The position numbers and the translations under genes are program-made. A stretch of 64,000 nucleotides of DNA from Lentisphaeria bacterium (GTDB taxonomy: Bacteria; Verrucomicrobiota; Lentisphaeria; Victivallales; Victivallaceae), in NCBI GenBank assembly GCA_018265615.1, contig JABLYX010000012.1, positions 41,944-105,943 on the forward strand. Direction: 5' to 3'. Below the pieces are notes generated by a model, which had not been told where the DNA came from, searched no databases, and saw nothing but the letters and a program-made list of their open reading frames with translations. Positions 7,579 to 15,456 of this stretch are shown here, in pieces (position 1 is the first letter of the stretch; each line of letters begins with the position of its first letter).

Positions 7579-10500
7579 ATGCGAAAATTCACCCTTCTCC
7601 TGCTCGGCGGCATCGCCGGCTGCACCCTCTCCGCCCTGCCGCCCGGCATTGAAGCCGAGGATTCCGGAGCCATGAAAATCGGCGGAGTTCCGGCGGCCGT
7701 CAAAATCTACAATCAGGAGTGGCGCTCGGTCGTCCAGGGAGCGAAAACCGTCAGTTGCGAGCCGACCTACCCGGCCCGTTATGAAAAGCTGTTCAAGCTC
7801 GACGGCCAGTTGGCGTTTCCCGGCACAGCCGGCTTCATGCTCCAGCAGCGGATCACGGAGACGGCGGCCGATACGGTCAACTACTCCTGTACGCTTAAAA
7901 ATTCCGGGGGGATCCCCTGCCGCAGCATCGCGCTTTCTCTCCGGCTGCCCTCCCGCATCTTCGACGGGAAGGAGCTCCGGATCGACGGTAAGCCGGTCAG
8001 AATCGCCGCCGTCGACAAACCGTTCAGGGACGTCAAACGCCTCGAACTCGTGAATGGCGACCGGAAAATCACCTTTGCGGGGAACCTCACGGTCGGGATC
8101 CAGGATCACCGGAGTAATTCCGTGCCGGAATTCTCGCTCCGGCTGCTCTTCTCTCCGAACGGCGGGACCGTCCGTGAAGCGAAGCTCAACACCGCAATCA
8201 CGGTCGACTCGCTGACGGCCGTTCCGCTGGAGCTCGGTAAAACCGTCGGCGGGAAAATTCTCGACGCCGCGCTGAAATCGTTCGGAACCGACCGCAACCC
8301 GCGTTCCATCGGCGGAATCCCGTTCCTGCCGGGAAACGGCATGCTGAAGCTGGAGGCGGGAAAATCCGCCGGATTCACCGTCACCGATCCCGGCTGCAGG
8401 GAACTTTATCTGCTGCACTCGGCCGTCCCCGGTGCGCGGCCGGTCATCACCGTCACCGCGCCGGACGGGACAAAGCAGCGGCATGAGCTTCTGCCCGGAC
8501 GTGATTTTAACGTGAAGATCCCCTCCCCGCGCCTGCCGAACGGCGCGGTCGCCGCCGCCAATGACCGCACCGGCCGGGGGCTCTTCTTCTCGCGCTTTCC
8601 GCTCGGCGCCGGAAAACCGGCGGCCATCAGATTCGAGAACGCGGGCCGGGGCGAATGGATTGTCGCCGCCGCAACCGTCGCGGAGAACTCCGTCGACCCC
8701 GGCAGCGTCAACAGCGTTTATTATATCGATGAAGGGGAGGAGTGGGCGCCGATGGAGCGGGTGAAGCCGGTCGCGAAAGGTTCCGTGCTCGACTTCACTC
8801 CCTTCGTCGACGCGCCGGCGGGAAAATACGGCCGGATCGTGACCGACGCCGAGGGCCGCTTCGTCACGGAGAAGGATCCGTCGAAGCGGTTCCGCTTCTT
8901 CGGCCCGAACCTCTGCTTCTCCGCACAGTACCTCGACAAGGCGACCGCGGAGAAGCTCGCGGAAGAGCTTGCGGCGCTCGGCTACAATGCGGTCCGCATC
9001 CACCACTACGACAACGAGCTCTCCGACCCGAAGGGGAGTGACTCGACCGTGTTCGACCCTAAGAAGATCGACCAGCTCGACTACCTGTTCTCCTGCTTCA
9101 AAAAGCGCGGGCTGTACGTTACGCTCGACCTCTACTGCAGCCGCCGCTTCCGCAGCGGGGAGCTGCCGGATGCGCCGCTGCGCACCGGATACGCGATGAA
9201 GCAGCTCGCGCCGGTCTACGCCCCGGCCCGCGAGAACTGGAAGAAGTTCGCCCGCAGTTTGCTGACCCACCGCAACCCGTACACCGGCATGGCCTGGGGC
9301 GAGGACCCGGCGCTCTTCGCGGTTTCACTCACGAACGAGAACATCACGACCGGAAACTGGGCCCGGCCGGTTCCGCAGCTCTATCTCGACGCCTACCGGA
9401 GCTATCTCGAAAAGCGCAACCTCGCGACGCCGGAAAACCTCGCCTCGCGCGGCGGGCTCTTCCACCGCTTCCTCGTCGACCTGAACATCGACATGATCGA
9501 CGACTTCAGCGGCTTCCTGCGCAACGGGCTCGGCTACAAGGGACTCATCACGGAGATCAACTACAGGAAACAGACGATCCTCTCCGAAATCCGCGACCGG
9601 CTCGACTTCGTGGACAACCACAACTACTGGGACCACCCGAACTCCCTGCCGGGGCGCGCCTGGGCGTTCCCGAGGCTGCACAACCAGAAGAGCTCGATCA
9701 AGGCGGCGGCCTGGAGCCCGCGCACGCTGATGCCGTCGCGCATCTTCGGCAAGCCCTTTACGGTCAGCGAGATCAACTTCGTCTTCCCGAACCGCCACCG
9801 CGCCGAATCCGGGCCGTTGCTCGGGGCGTACGCCGCGCTGCAGGATTGGGACGGCCTCTTCCGTTTCACCTGGGCGCACGAGGACAGGGGCGTGCGCCAC
9901 GAGAACCCGATCAACCGCTTCAACATCGTGGACGATTCGCTTTCACAGGTCGCGGAGCGCATCACGAACCTCATGTTCGTGCGCGGCGACGTGCAGGCGG
10001 CCCCGACCGCCGTCGCCTGGCCGTACGGGGAGTCGATGTTCCGCGATATGAGCGAGCCGGCGGAGTGTCCCTCCGACTTCTCCATGCTCGGCATGTACTG
10101 CCGGATCGGCAGCCTGCGCGAAAACCGGGAACTGCCCGGCGTCACGCGGCTCTCCGGCCCGGAGCAATTCCGCAGGGAGCTCACACCCGCACAGCTTCAG
10201 GCGGTGAAGAATCCGGTCAGGAGCAGTGAAACCGGGGAGATTTCGAACGATCCGGCGCGCGGCACGCTGCGGGTCGTGACGCCGAAGACCGAGAGCCTGA
10301 GCTTTTTCCGGGAAGGACTGACGGGAGAACTCCTCGCCGTCTCCGGCGCGACGCCGACCTTCCAGATCGTGACCGCCTCCGCGATGGACGGGAAACCGCT
10401 CGGAGAGAGCCGGAGAATCCTGCTCTTCCACCAGAGCGACGTGACCAACCGGAACATCCGGTTCAGCTCAGACTCGATGACCGCCGTCGAACACTGGGGA

Positions 10501-10701
10501 GTCCCGGAGTGCCTGATCCGACGCGCGAAGGCGAAGGTGGAGCTGAAGCTCCCGGCCGGACAGTTCACAGTACGGGCCGTCGGGCTCGACGGCATGCCGA
10601 AAGCCGATGTCCCGGCGGAGTTCCGGGACGGCAAGCTGAGTTTTACGGCAGACACCGCCGCATACGGCGGAACCATGGCCTATCTCATCGAACGGAAATA
10701 A
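7579..10701 (+). CDS. Lipoprotein glycoside hydrolase, clan GH-A type
   Basis: The 1040-residue protein begins with a lipoprotein signal (MRKFTLLLLGGIAGC, lipobox I-A-G-C), so it should be anchored to a membrane. Residues 1-430 are a beta-rich region of unknown type. From FFGPNLCFS onward a (beta/alpha)8 barrel resembling cellulase-family (GH5-like) enzymes is visible: LGYNAVRIHHYD, YVTLDLYCS, VSLTNEN with likely acid/base Glu587, and TVSEINFVFPN with likely nucleophile Glu731, followed by FRFTWAHED. A C-terminal beta region follows. Coupled to the prepilin-like gene 4 bases upstream. Family and substrate cannot be fixed by eye. Confidence 0.8.
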   Translation: MRKFTLLLLGGIAGCTLSALPPGIEAEDSGAMKIGGVPAAVKIYNQEWRSVVQGAKTVSCEPTYPARYEKLFKLDGQLAFPGTAGFMLQQRITETAADTVNYSCTLKNSGGIPCRSIALSLRLPSRIFDGKELRIDGKPVRIAAVDKPFRDVKRLELVNGDRKITFAGNLTVGIQDHRSNSVPEFSLRLLFSPNGGTVREAKLNTAITVDSLTAVPLELGKTVGGKILDAALKSFGTDRNPRSIGGIPFLPGNGMLKLEAGKSAGFTVTDPGCRELYLLHSAVPGARPVITVTAPDGTKQRHELLPGRDFNVKIPSPRLPNGAVAAANDRTGRGLFFSRFPLGAGKPAAIRFENAGRGEWIVAAATVAENSVDPGSVNSVYYIDEGEEWAPMERVKPVAKGSVLDFTPFVDAPAGKYGRIVTDAEGRFVTEKDPSKRFRFFGPNLCFSAQYLDKATAEKLAEELAALGYNAVRIHHYDNELSDPKGSDSTVFDPKKIDQLDYLFSCFKKRGLYVTLDLYCSRRFRSGELPDAPLRTGYAMKQLAPVYAPARENWKKFARSLLTHRNPYTGMAWGEDPALFAVSLTNENITTGNWARPVPQLYLDAYRSYLEKRNLATPENLASRGGLFHRFLVDLNIDMIDDFSGFLRNGLGYKGLITEINYRKQTILSEIRDRLDFVDNHNYWDHPNSLPGRAWAFPRLHNQKSSIKAAAWSPRTLMPSRIFGKPFTVSEINFVFPNRHRAESGPLLGAYAALQDWDGLFRFTWAHEDRGVRHENPINRFNIVDDSLSQVAERITNLMFVRGDVQAAPTAVAWPYGESMFRDMSEPAECPSDFSMLGMYCRIGSLRENRELPGVTRLSGPEQFRRELTPAQLQAVKNPVRSSETGEISNDPARGTLRVVTPKTESLSFFREGLTGELLAVSGATPTFQIVTASAMDGKPLGESRRILLFHQSDVTNRNIRFSSDSMTAVEHWGVPECLIRRAKAKVELKLPAGQFTVRAVGLDGMPKADVPAEFRDGKLSFTADTAAYGGTMAYLIERK

Positions 10702-10712
10702 CCGGACAATAG

Positions 10713-10751
10713 AAAAGCCGCACCGCGCTTTTTCGTGCGGAGCGGCTTTTT
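10713..10751. terminator. Bidirectional hairpin terminator
   Basis: AAAAGCCGC (10713-10721) pairs with GCGGCTTTT (10742-10750). Inside, CCGC pairs with GCGG after an A-A mismatch, and the stem is flanked by an A-run on one side and a T-run on the other. It lies between the convergent glycosidase and ferritin genes and can end both. Confidence 0.85.
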
Positions 10752-10765
10752 CAGTTGGGCGCCGT

Positions 10766-11272
10766 TCAGCCGGCGGACTCCTCCGAGCCGCGTCCGCCGA
10801 GCTCGTCGTTCAGATAAAGCACCGCTTCTCCGGCGCCGTCCGCAAGGTTCAGCCGGTCGATGATGTCGCGCACGCTCTTCTCTTCTTCGACCTGCTCATC
10901 CACGAACCAGTCGAGGAAATTCACGGCGGAATACGCCTTCTCCGTCAACGCCTGCCCGTAGAGCCGGTTGATGCGGACGGTGACGGCCTCTTCGTGCTTC
11001 AGCGCCTGCTCGAACACCTGCACGGGTCTGGTTCCGACGATCTCCGGTTTTGCGAGCGCGGCATACTCCACGTCCGCATCATGGTCGTTCAGGAATTTGC
11101 GGAACCGCTCGGCGTGGCCCAGCTCCTCCCCGGCCTGGACGCGCATCCAGTGCGCCATGCCCGGAAGTTTCAGCTTCTCGAGCTTCGCCGCCATGGCCAG
11201 ATAGATGTAGCCCGAGTGAATCTCGAACACCATCTGGTCGTTCAGCGCCTTGGTCATTTCTTTACTCAGCAT
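10766..11272 (-). CDS. ftnA: Ferritin (iron storage)
   Basis: 168 residues, the normal length for a bacterial non-haem ferritin. Recognisable features are the four-helix ferritin fold with E17 in FEIHSGYIYLAMAAK, the EELGHAERF segment (ferroxidase Glu and His), the second pair in QALKHEEAVT, and DEQVEEEKSVRDI in the last helix. These supply the di-iron centre ligands. The protein forms a 24-subunit cage in the cytoplasm that oxidises and stores iron. The ribosome-binding site is GAGGAAACCGAT ahead of ATG 11272. It is a single gene with its own promoter facing away from leuA. Confidence 0.95.
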   Translation of the reverse strand: MLSKEMTKALNDQMVFEIHSGYIYLAMAAKLEKLKLPGMAHWMRVQAGEELGHAERFRKFLNDHDADVEYAALAKPEIVGTRPVQVFEQALKHEEAVTVRINRLYGQALTEKAYSAVNFLDWFVDEQVEEEKSVRDIIDRLNLADGAGEAVLYLNDELGGRGSEESAG

Positions 11273-11322
11273 ATCGGTTTCCTCCTCAGAAAAACGGCGG
11301 ATGGAATTATCCGCTTCATTCT

Positions 11323-11350
11323 AAAATATCGCATTTTTTTGGAAATGCAA
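11323..11350 (-). promoter_or_regulatory. Predicted ferritin promoter
   Basis: On the minus strand TTGCAT (11350-11345), 16 bases, TATTTT (11328-11323), about 50 bases upstream of the ferritin ATG and back to back with the leuA promoter. No obvious Fur box was recognised. Confidence 0.45.
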
Positions 11351-11351
11351 C

Positions 11352-11379
11352 TTGACTCTTTCGGGAAACATGGTATAAT
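11352..11379 (+). promoter_or_regulatory. Strong predicted promoter of leuA
   Basis: TTGACT (11352-11357), 16 bases, TATAAT (11374-11379): near-consensus sigma-70. It lies about 300 bases ahead of leuA, leaving a long untranslated leader. Confidence 0.7.
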
Positions 11380-11383
11380 AACT

Positions 11384-11683
11384 TCAAAAGAAACGTGAAA
11401 GCATATGGATTGCAACTCTTACAATCGAAGCGGAAACATCCGGAGCCGGACGGCGTGTCCGGCACGGGATTCTTTTGTTTCCATGCTTTCCAACCTCCTG
11501 CGACTTACTTGCGCCGATCAGGCTGAGTGAAGACGCGTCGCGACACTTTCTCGGACTTGGCCGGATCGGCGGAATCATTCTTTGCAGGCTTCGTGCGCCG
11601 TTTTCCGTCCGTCTTCCCGTCTCCGGCCGCATCGAAGCATGTTCCGACCCGAAGAACCGCATGATGAACCGGAGTATTGAAAA
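11384..11683 (+). other. Long leuA leader, possible attenuator region
   Basis: About 300 bases between the predicted transcription start and leuA hold no clear gene. A 7-bp hairpin GCCGGAC/GTCCGGC (11445-11463) is followed by a T-rich stretch. Just after it a frame from ATG 11482 reads MLSNLLRLTCADQAE (4 Leu of 15) and stops at 11530, which recalls a leucine leader peptide. It has no good ribosome-binding site. On the other strand, ATG 11484 behind AGGAGG opens a 21-codon frame ending at 11419. Neither is firmly supported. Confidence 0.3.
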
Positions 11684-13375
11684 ATGAGTGCATTCCCGAA
11701 ATATAAAGCATCCGAAATTGTCGAAATCGAAAACCGCTCCTGGCCCGCCCGCCGCATCACGGCGCCCCCCGTCTGGGTTCCCGTGGATCTGCGCGACGGC
11801 AACCAGGCATTCGCGCGGCCGATGAACGTCGAAACCAAGATCCGCTACTTCCGGATGCTCTGCGAAATCGGCTTCAGGGAGATCGAAGTCGCCTATCCCG
11901 CCGCGTCGACGGAGGAGTTCGAATTCGTGCGCCGCCTGATCGGCGAAGGTCTGATCCCGGACGACGTGCGGATCAACGTCTTCACCGCCGCCCGCAAAGA
12001 CCTGATCGACCGCACCATCGCCTCGATCGAGGGCGTGAAGCAGGCGACCATGCACTGCTATATCGCAACAAGCGAGCTGCACAGGACGTTCGTCTTCGGC
12101 AAAACGCCGGAGGAGATCATCCGCATCGCCGCCGACGGAACCCGGATGATCGCGGAGGCCGTCGAAGGCGCCGGAATGCGCGACCGCGTCCGCTATGAGT
12201 TTTCCCCCGAAGAGTTCTCCGACAGCGACTTGGGGTTCATCGTCGATCTCGGCGAAGCGGTCCGCGACGCCTGGAAGCCGCGCGGCAAACGCGATTTCAT
12301 CCTGAATCTGCCCGCGACGGTCGAACGCCGGCCGCCGTACGAGTACGCCGACATGATCGAAGCGTTCTGCCGCCGCTACTCCGGCATGGAGACGACGACG
12401 GTCAGCGTCCACACCCACAATGACCAGGGGTGCGCGGTCGCCGCCGCCGAGATGGCCGTGCTCGCCGGTGCGGAACGGGTCGAGGGAACCCTCGCCGGGC
12501 ATGGGGAGAGGACCGGAAACATGGATATCATCACGTTCGCGCTGAATTTGAAGTCGCGCGGAATCGAACCGGGGCTGGACTTCTCGAACCTGCCGGAAAT
12601 CGCGGCGTTCATCGAAGAGGTCTCCGGCATCCAGATCAATCCGCGCACGCCCTACACGGGGGAGCTCGTCTTCACGGCGTTCTCCGGCACCCACCAGGAC
12701 GCGATCCGCAAGGGGATGGCGCGGCGGGCCGAGATTTCGGAACACTTCCGCCAGGGGTGGAAGATGCCGTATCTGCACATCGACCCGGTCGACATCGGCC
12801 GGAACTACGACGGGCTGATCCGGATCAACAGCCAGTCCGGCAAGGGGGGCGTCGCCTATGTGCTCGAAAGCGTCTACGGGATCATGATCCCGAAAGCGAT
12901 GCAGCCGATGGTCGCCAAGGCGGTTCAGCGCGAGGCGGAGGCGACCGGCAGCGAGCTGACGCCGGCCGAGGTCTACCGCATCTTCCGGGAAAAGATCATG
13001 GAGCCGGCCGACGCGGCGGTCCGGATCGCGGGGTTCCGGCTGCAGCGCCCGGTCCCGGGCGAGCCGGATAAAACCGGTGTCGAACTCGAATTGAAATCCG
13101 GCGGCGTGCTCTACGCGGTTTCGGGAACCGGCGGCGGGCCGATCGAGGCGGCGGTCGCCGCGCTCCACGAGTGCCGGGCGGTTCCGGAATTCCAGGTAGA
13201 GGAGTACAGCGAACACGCGCTCGGGCGCGGCGCTTCGGCGCAGGCCATCGCGTTCGTCGGTATTCAGGCCGGCGGCGGTGGAGCAACCATCTACGGTGTC
13301 GGAACCGACAGGAACATCAACCTCGCGGCGATCCGCGCGATCGTCAACGCGGTCAATCACAGCAAGGAAAAATAA
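11684..13375 (+). CDS. leuA: 2-isopropylmalate synthase
   Basis: 563 residues. It catalyses the first step of leucine synthesis, joining acetyl-CoA and 2-ketoisovalerate. Visible features: PVDLRDGNQA (substrate/metal-binding DRDG-like motif of the DRE-TIM barrel), HCYIATSELH, VSVHTHNDQGCAVAAAE with the metal-binding His pair, and the C-terminal regulatory LeuA dimer domain (about residues 440-560, ending GVGTDRNINLAAIRAIVNAV) that senses leucine. Length and PPVWVPVDLRDGNQ place it with the long, type 2 LeuA enzymes of actinobacteria-like type. Preceded by GGAG. A methyltransferase gene follows after 13 bases and may share the transcript. Confidence 0.93.
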   Translation: MSAFPKYKASEIVEIENRSWPARRITAPPVWVPVDLRDGNQAFARPMNVETKIRYFRMLCEIGFREIEVAYPAASTEEFEFVRRLIGEGLIPDDVRINVFTAARKDLIDRTIASIEGVKQATMHCYIATSELHRTFVFGKTPEEIIRIAADGTRMIAEAVEGAGMRDRVRYEFSPEEFSDSDLGFIVDLGEAVRDAWKPRGKRDFILNLPATVERRPPYEYADMIEAFCRRYSGMETTTVSVHTHNDQGCAVAAAEMAVLAGAERVEGTLAGHGERTGNMDIITFALNLKSRGIEPGLDFSNLPEIAAFIEEVSGIQINPRTPYTGELVFTAFSGTHQDAIRKGMARRAEISEHFRQGWKMPYLHIDPVDIGRNYDGLIRINSQSGKGGVAYVLESVYGIMIPKAMQPMVAKAVQREAEATGSELTPAEVYRIFREKIMEPADAAVRIAGFRLQRPVPGEPDKTGVELELKSGGVLYAVSGTGGGPIEAAVAALHECRAVPEFQVEEYSEHALGRGASAQAIAFVGIQAGGGGATIYGVGTDRNINLAAIRAIVNAVNHSKEK

Positions 13376-13388
13376 CAGGTGCGGAAAA

Positions 13389-14135
13389 ATGGAGCGGAAC
13401 ACCCAGACTCAACCGTGTAAGACAAACGTGTTTTCCGAATACGGCAAAACGCTCATGGTGCATGTTGACACCTCCCCGGGACAGAAGATCCTCGACCTCG
13501 GCTGCGGAACCGGCGACCTCACGGCGGTGCTCGCGGCAAAGGGGGCGGACGTGCTCGGGATCGACAACTCGGCGGAGATGATCGTCAAGGCGCGCTACGG
13601 CCACCCCGAGCTCATGTTCGCGGAGATCGACGCACTCGAGCTGCCGTACGACGAGGAGTTCGACACGGTCTTCTCAAATTCGGTGTTCCACTGGATCCCG
13701 GATGTGGACCGGCTGCTTTCGGAAATCCGCCGCGCCCTGAAACCCGGCGGCAAGCTGGTCTGCGAGTTCGGCGCCGCGAGCAACATCGCAACCATGCGCC
13801 AGGCGTTCGCGGCAGCGAGCGCCCGGCACGGGCATGAATACCGCGAGCGGTTCTACTGTCCGACGCCGGACGAATTCTTCGACCGGCTGAAAGCGGCGCG
13901 GTTCGAGCCGGAACGCGTCCTTGAATTCGACCGCCAGACGCCGCTGCCCGGCGGCGCGGACGGGCTGAAGCAGTGGGTCCGCTGTTTCCTCAGGGACGAT
14001 CTGGCCCCATTCAGCGCCTCCGTTCAGGAGCAGATCCTCGATGAAGTTGAAACCGCCTGCCGCCCGCTGCTCTGGAACGGCGGCGAGTTCGTCGTGGACT
14101 ACCGCCGGCTCCGCGCCGTGGCGTTCAAAAGCTGA
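13389..14135 (+). CDS. Class I SAM-dependent methyltransferase
   Basis: 248 residues. Motif I is ILDLGCGTGDLTAVLA, followed by the acidic residue of motif II in VLGIDNSAEMI, a motif IV-like region (FDTVFSNSVFHWIPD) and LKPGGKLVCEFG. This is the methyltransferase-11 fold, most like trans-aconitate methyltransferase or small-molecule enzymes of that type (the SNSVFHWIPD pattern is typical of them). Substrate is not determined. The ATG at 13389 follows AGGTG and lies 13 bases after leuA, so it may be the second gene of that operon. It ends before a hairpin terminator. Confidence 0.8.
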   Translation: MERNTQTQPCKTNVFSEYGKTLMVHVDTSPGQKILDLGCGTGDLTAVLAAKGADVLGIDNSAEMIVKARYGHPELMFAEIDALELPYDEEFDTVFSNSVFHWIPDVDRLLSEIRRALKPGGKLVCEFGAASNIATMRQAFAAASARHGHEYRERFYCPTPDEFFDRLKAARFEPERVLEFDRQTPLPGGADGLKQWVRCFLRDDLAPFSASVQEQILDEVETACRPLLWNGGEFVVDYRRLRAVAFKS

Positions 14136-14163
14136 AAATTGCGGATTTCCCCGCAAAAAGGCC

Positions 14164-14212
14164 CTCAAAAGGTAAAAAAATCGCTTTTTTTGCTTTTTTT
14201 TCGCCTTTTGAG
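14164..14212 (+). terminator. Hairpin terminator after the methyltransferase
   Basis: CTCAAAAGG (14164-14172) pairs with CCTTTTGAG (14204-14212); the interior has A7 facing T-runs, so a long AT-rich stem forms. It separates the methyltransferase from the next promoter. Confidence 0.65.
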
Positions 14213-14213
14213 C

Positions 14214-14242
14214 TTGAATTTATGTATAACTCTAAGTATAAT
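14214..14242 (+). promoter_or_regulatory. Promoter of the 61-residue protein
   Basis: TTGAAT (14214-14219), 17 bases, TATAAT (14237-14242), with the ATG about 45 bases after the expected start point. The spacing and the perfect -10 box suggest strong constitutive expression. Confidence 0.65.
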
Positions 14243-14291
14243 TACTCTCAGTTACACGGCTCACCATAACCAAACAGGAGGGAGTTGAACG

Positions 14292-14477
14292 ATGAAGCAC
14301 GATTTTTATGATGTCAAGGCCAAGACCAAGGTCACCGCTGATGTACTCGATTGCGTGACGTTCGGCGACGCCGGCCGCAAGCGCTACGCGTTCAAAGGCA
14401 AGACCGCCGACGGCCGCAGCCTGACCGCTTTCGTCGGCAAGGACGTCTGGGAAAAGGCCAAGGCCCAGAAGAAGTAA
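14292..14477 (+). CDS. Small basic protein of unknown function
   Basis: 61 residues, rich in Lys, Asp and Thr, with no signal peptide or membrane segment. The sequence (MKHDFYDVKAKTKVTADVLD... ending KDVWEKAKAQKK) looks like a small beta-strand-rich domain. The gene is very well set up for expression: an own strong promoter, an AGGAGGG ribosome-binding site 8 bases before the ATG, and terminators on both sides. I do not recognise the family. Expression level suggests a structural or nucleic-acid-associated role, but this is only inference. Confidence 0.7.
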   Translation: MKHDFYDVKAKTKVTADVLDCVTFGDAGRKRYAFKGKTADGRSLTAFVGKDVWEKAKAQKK

Positions 14478-14505
14478 GACTCTCTCTTTTTCAATTGAGA
14501 TGTCA

Positions 14506-14547
14506 GAAGCTCCCTCTTCCTCAACGGAACGGGGAGTTTCTTTTTTT
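14506..14547 (+). terminator. Rho-independent terminator after the small protein gene
   Basis: GAAGCTCCC (14506-14513 region) pairs with GGGGAGTTTC (14531-14540), with inner TCC/GGA pairing, followed by a run of seven T (14541-14547). Confidence 0.75.
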
Positions 14548-14563
14548 CCGCGGTCCGCTCCGA

Positions 14564-14591
14564 TTGACTTTTTTCCGGATGATGATACATT
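14564..14591 (+). promoter_or_regulatory. Predicted promoter of the rfb sugar operon
   Basis: TTGACT (14564-14569), 16 bases, TACATT (14586-14591), about 44 bases before the rfbF start. Confidence 0.5.
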
Positions 14592-14634
14592 ACCATAATT
14601 AAGTCAAGTGTGTCTTCGACGGAAAGGATACGGC

Positions 14635-15453
14635 ATGAAAGAACCGCGACAGCCGATGCCCCCGGCAATGATTCTCTGCGGCGGACAGGGAACCCGGCTG
14701 CGGGAAGTGACCGAGCTCCTGCCGAAGCCGATGGTCCCGATCGGCGAACAGCCGATTCTGTGGCACATCATGCGCGGATACGCCGCATTCGGCGTCAAAC
14801 GGTTCATCCTCTGTCTCGGCTACAAACGCGAAGAGTTCATCGACTATTTCCTGAATTTCCACGCCCGTTCGACCGACATCACGGTCCGGCTCGGAAAGGA
14901 TCACGGCATCACCTACCACGGCGAAGCCTTCGAGGCCGACTGGGAGGTCACGCTCGCCGATACCGGAATCGACACCATGACCGCCGGACGCATCCTGCGC
15001 GCCGGGCGCTACCTGAAACCGGAGGACCGGGAGTTTTTCCTGACTTACGGTGACGGGCTCTCCGACATCGACATCGACGAACTGCTCGCGTTCCACCGCG
15101 AAAACGGCAAGCTGCTCACCATCTCCGCCGCCCATCCGGACGGACGCTTCGGCGAAATGAAATTCGACGGCGCGCTGGTCGACGGCTTCGCGGAGAAACC
15201 GGTCCGCAGCGACCGCTACATCAACGGCGGCTTCATGGTGGCGGACCGAGAGGTCATCCCGCGCTACCTGGAGAACCGCCCCGACTGCTACTTCGAGGCG
15301 CGCCCGATGCAGGAGCTCCTCAGAGACCGCAATCTCGCGGCGCTGCGCCACGACGGCTTCTGGCAGTGCATGGATACGCCGCGCGAACACCGGCTGCTGA
15401 ACGACCTCTGGAACTCCGGCAACGCGCCGTGGACGAAATACTGGCAGAGGTGA
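14635..15453 (+). CDS. rfbF: Glucose-1-phosphate cytidylyltransferase
   Basis: 272 residues. It makes CDP-glucose from CTP and glucose-1-phosphate, the entry to CDP-linked 3,6-dideoxyhexoses. Visible motifs are ILCGGQGTRLREVTE (nucleotide-binding signature), PKPMVPIGEQPILWHIM, YGDGLSDIDIDELL, ERPVR-like AEKPVRSDRYINGGFMV, and WQCMDTPREHRLLNDLW at the C-terminus, which is typical for RfbF/DdhA. Start 14635 is chosen because GGAAAGGA lies 6 bases upstream. It is the first of three consecutive CDP-sugar genes; rfbG begins 3 bases after its stop. Confidence 0.93.
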   Translation: MKEPRQPMPPAMILCGGQGTRLREVTELLPKPMVPIGEQPILWHIMRGYAAFGVKRFILCLGYKREEFIDYFLNFHARSTDITVRLGKDHGITYHGEAFEADWEVTLADTGIDTMTAGRILRAGRYLKPEDREFFLTYGDGLSDIDIDELLAFHRENGKLLTISAAHPDGRFGEMKFDGALVDGFAEKPVRSDRYINGGFMVADREVIPRYLENRPDCYFEARPMQELLRDRNLAALRHDGFWQCMDTPREHRLLNDLWNSGNAPWTKYWQR

Positions 15454-15456
15454 CGG

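Noticed and set aside
11384..11683. T-box or known riboswitch in the leuA leader
   Set aside because: No T-box core motif (GGTGG-type) or other aptamer pattern was found on reading.
11505..11711. A 68-codon minus-strand frame with a Lys/Arg-rich end upstream of ferritin
   Set aside because: Codon use is suggestive, but it overlaps the leuA start, lacks a clear promoter and start site, and has no recognisable family. Left as an observation only.
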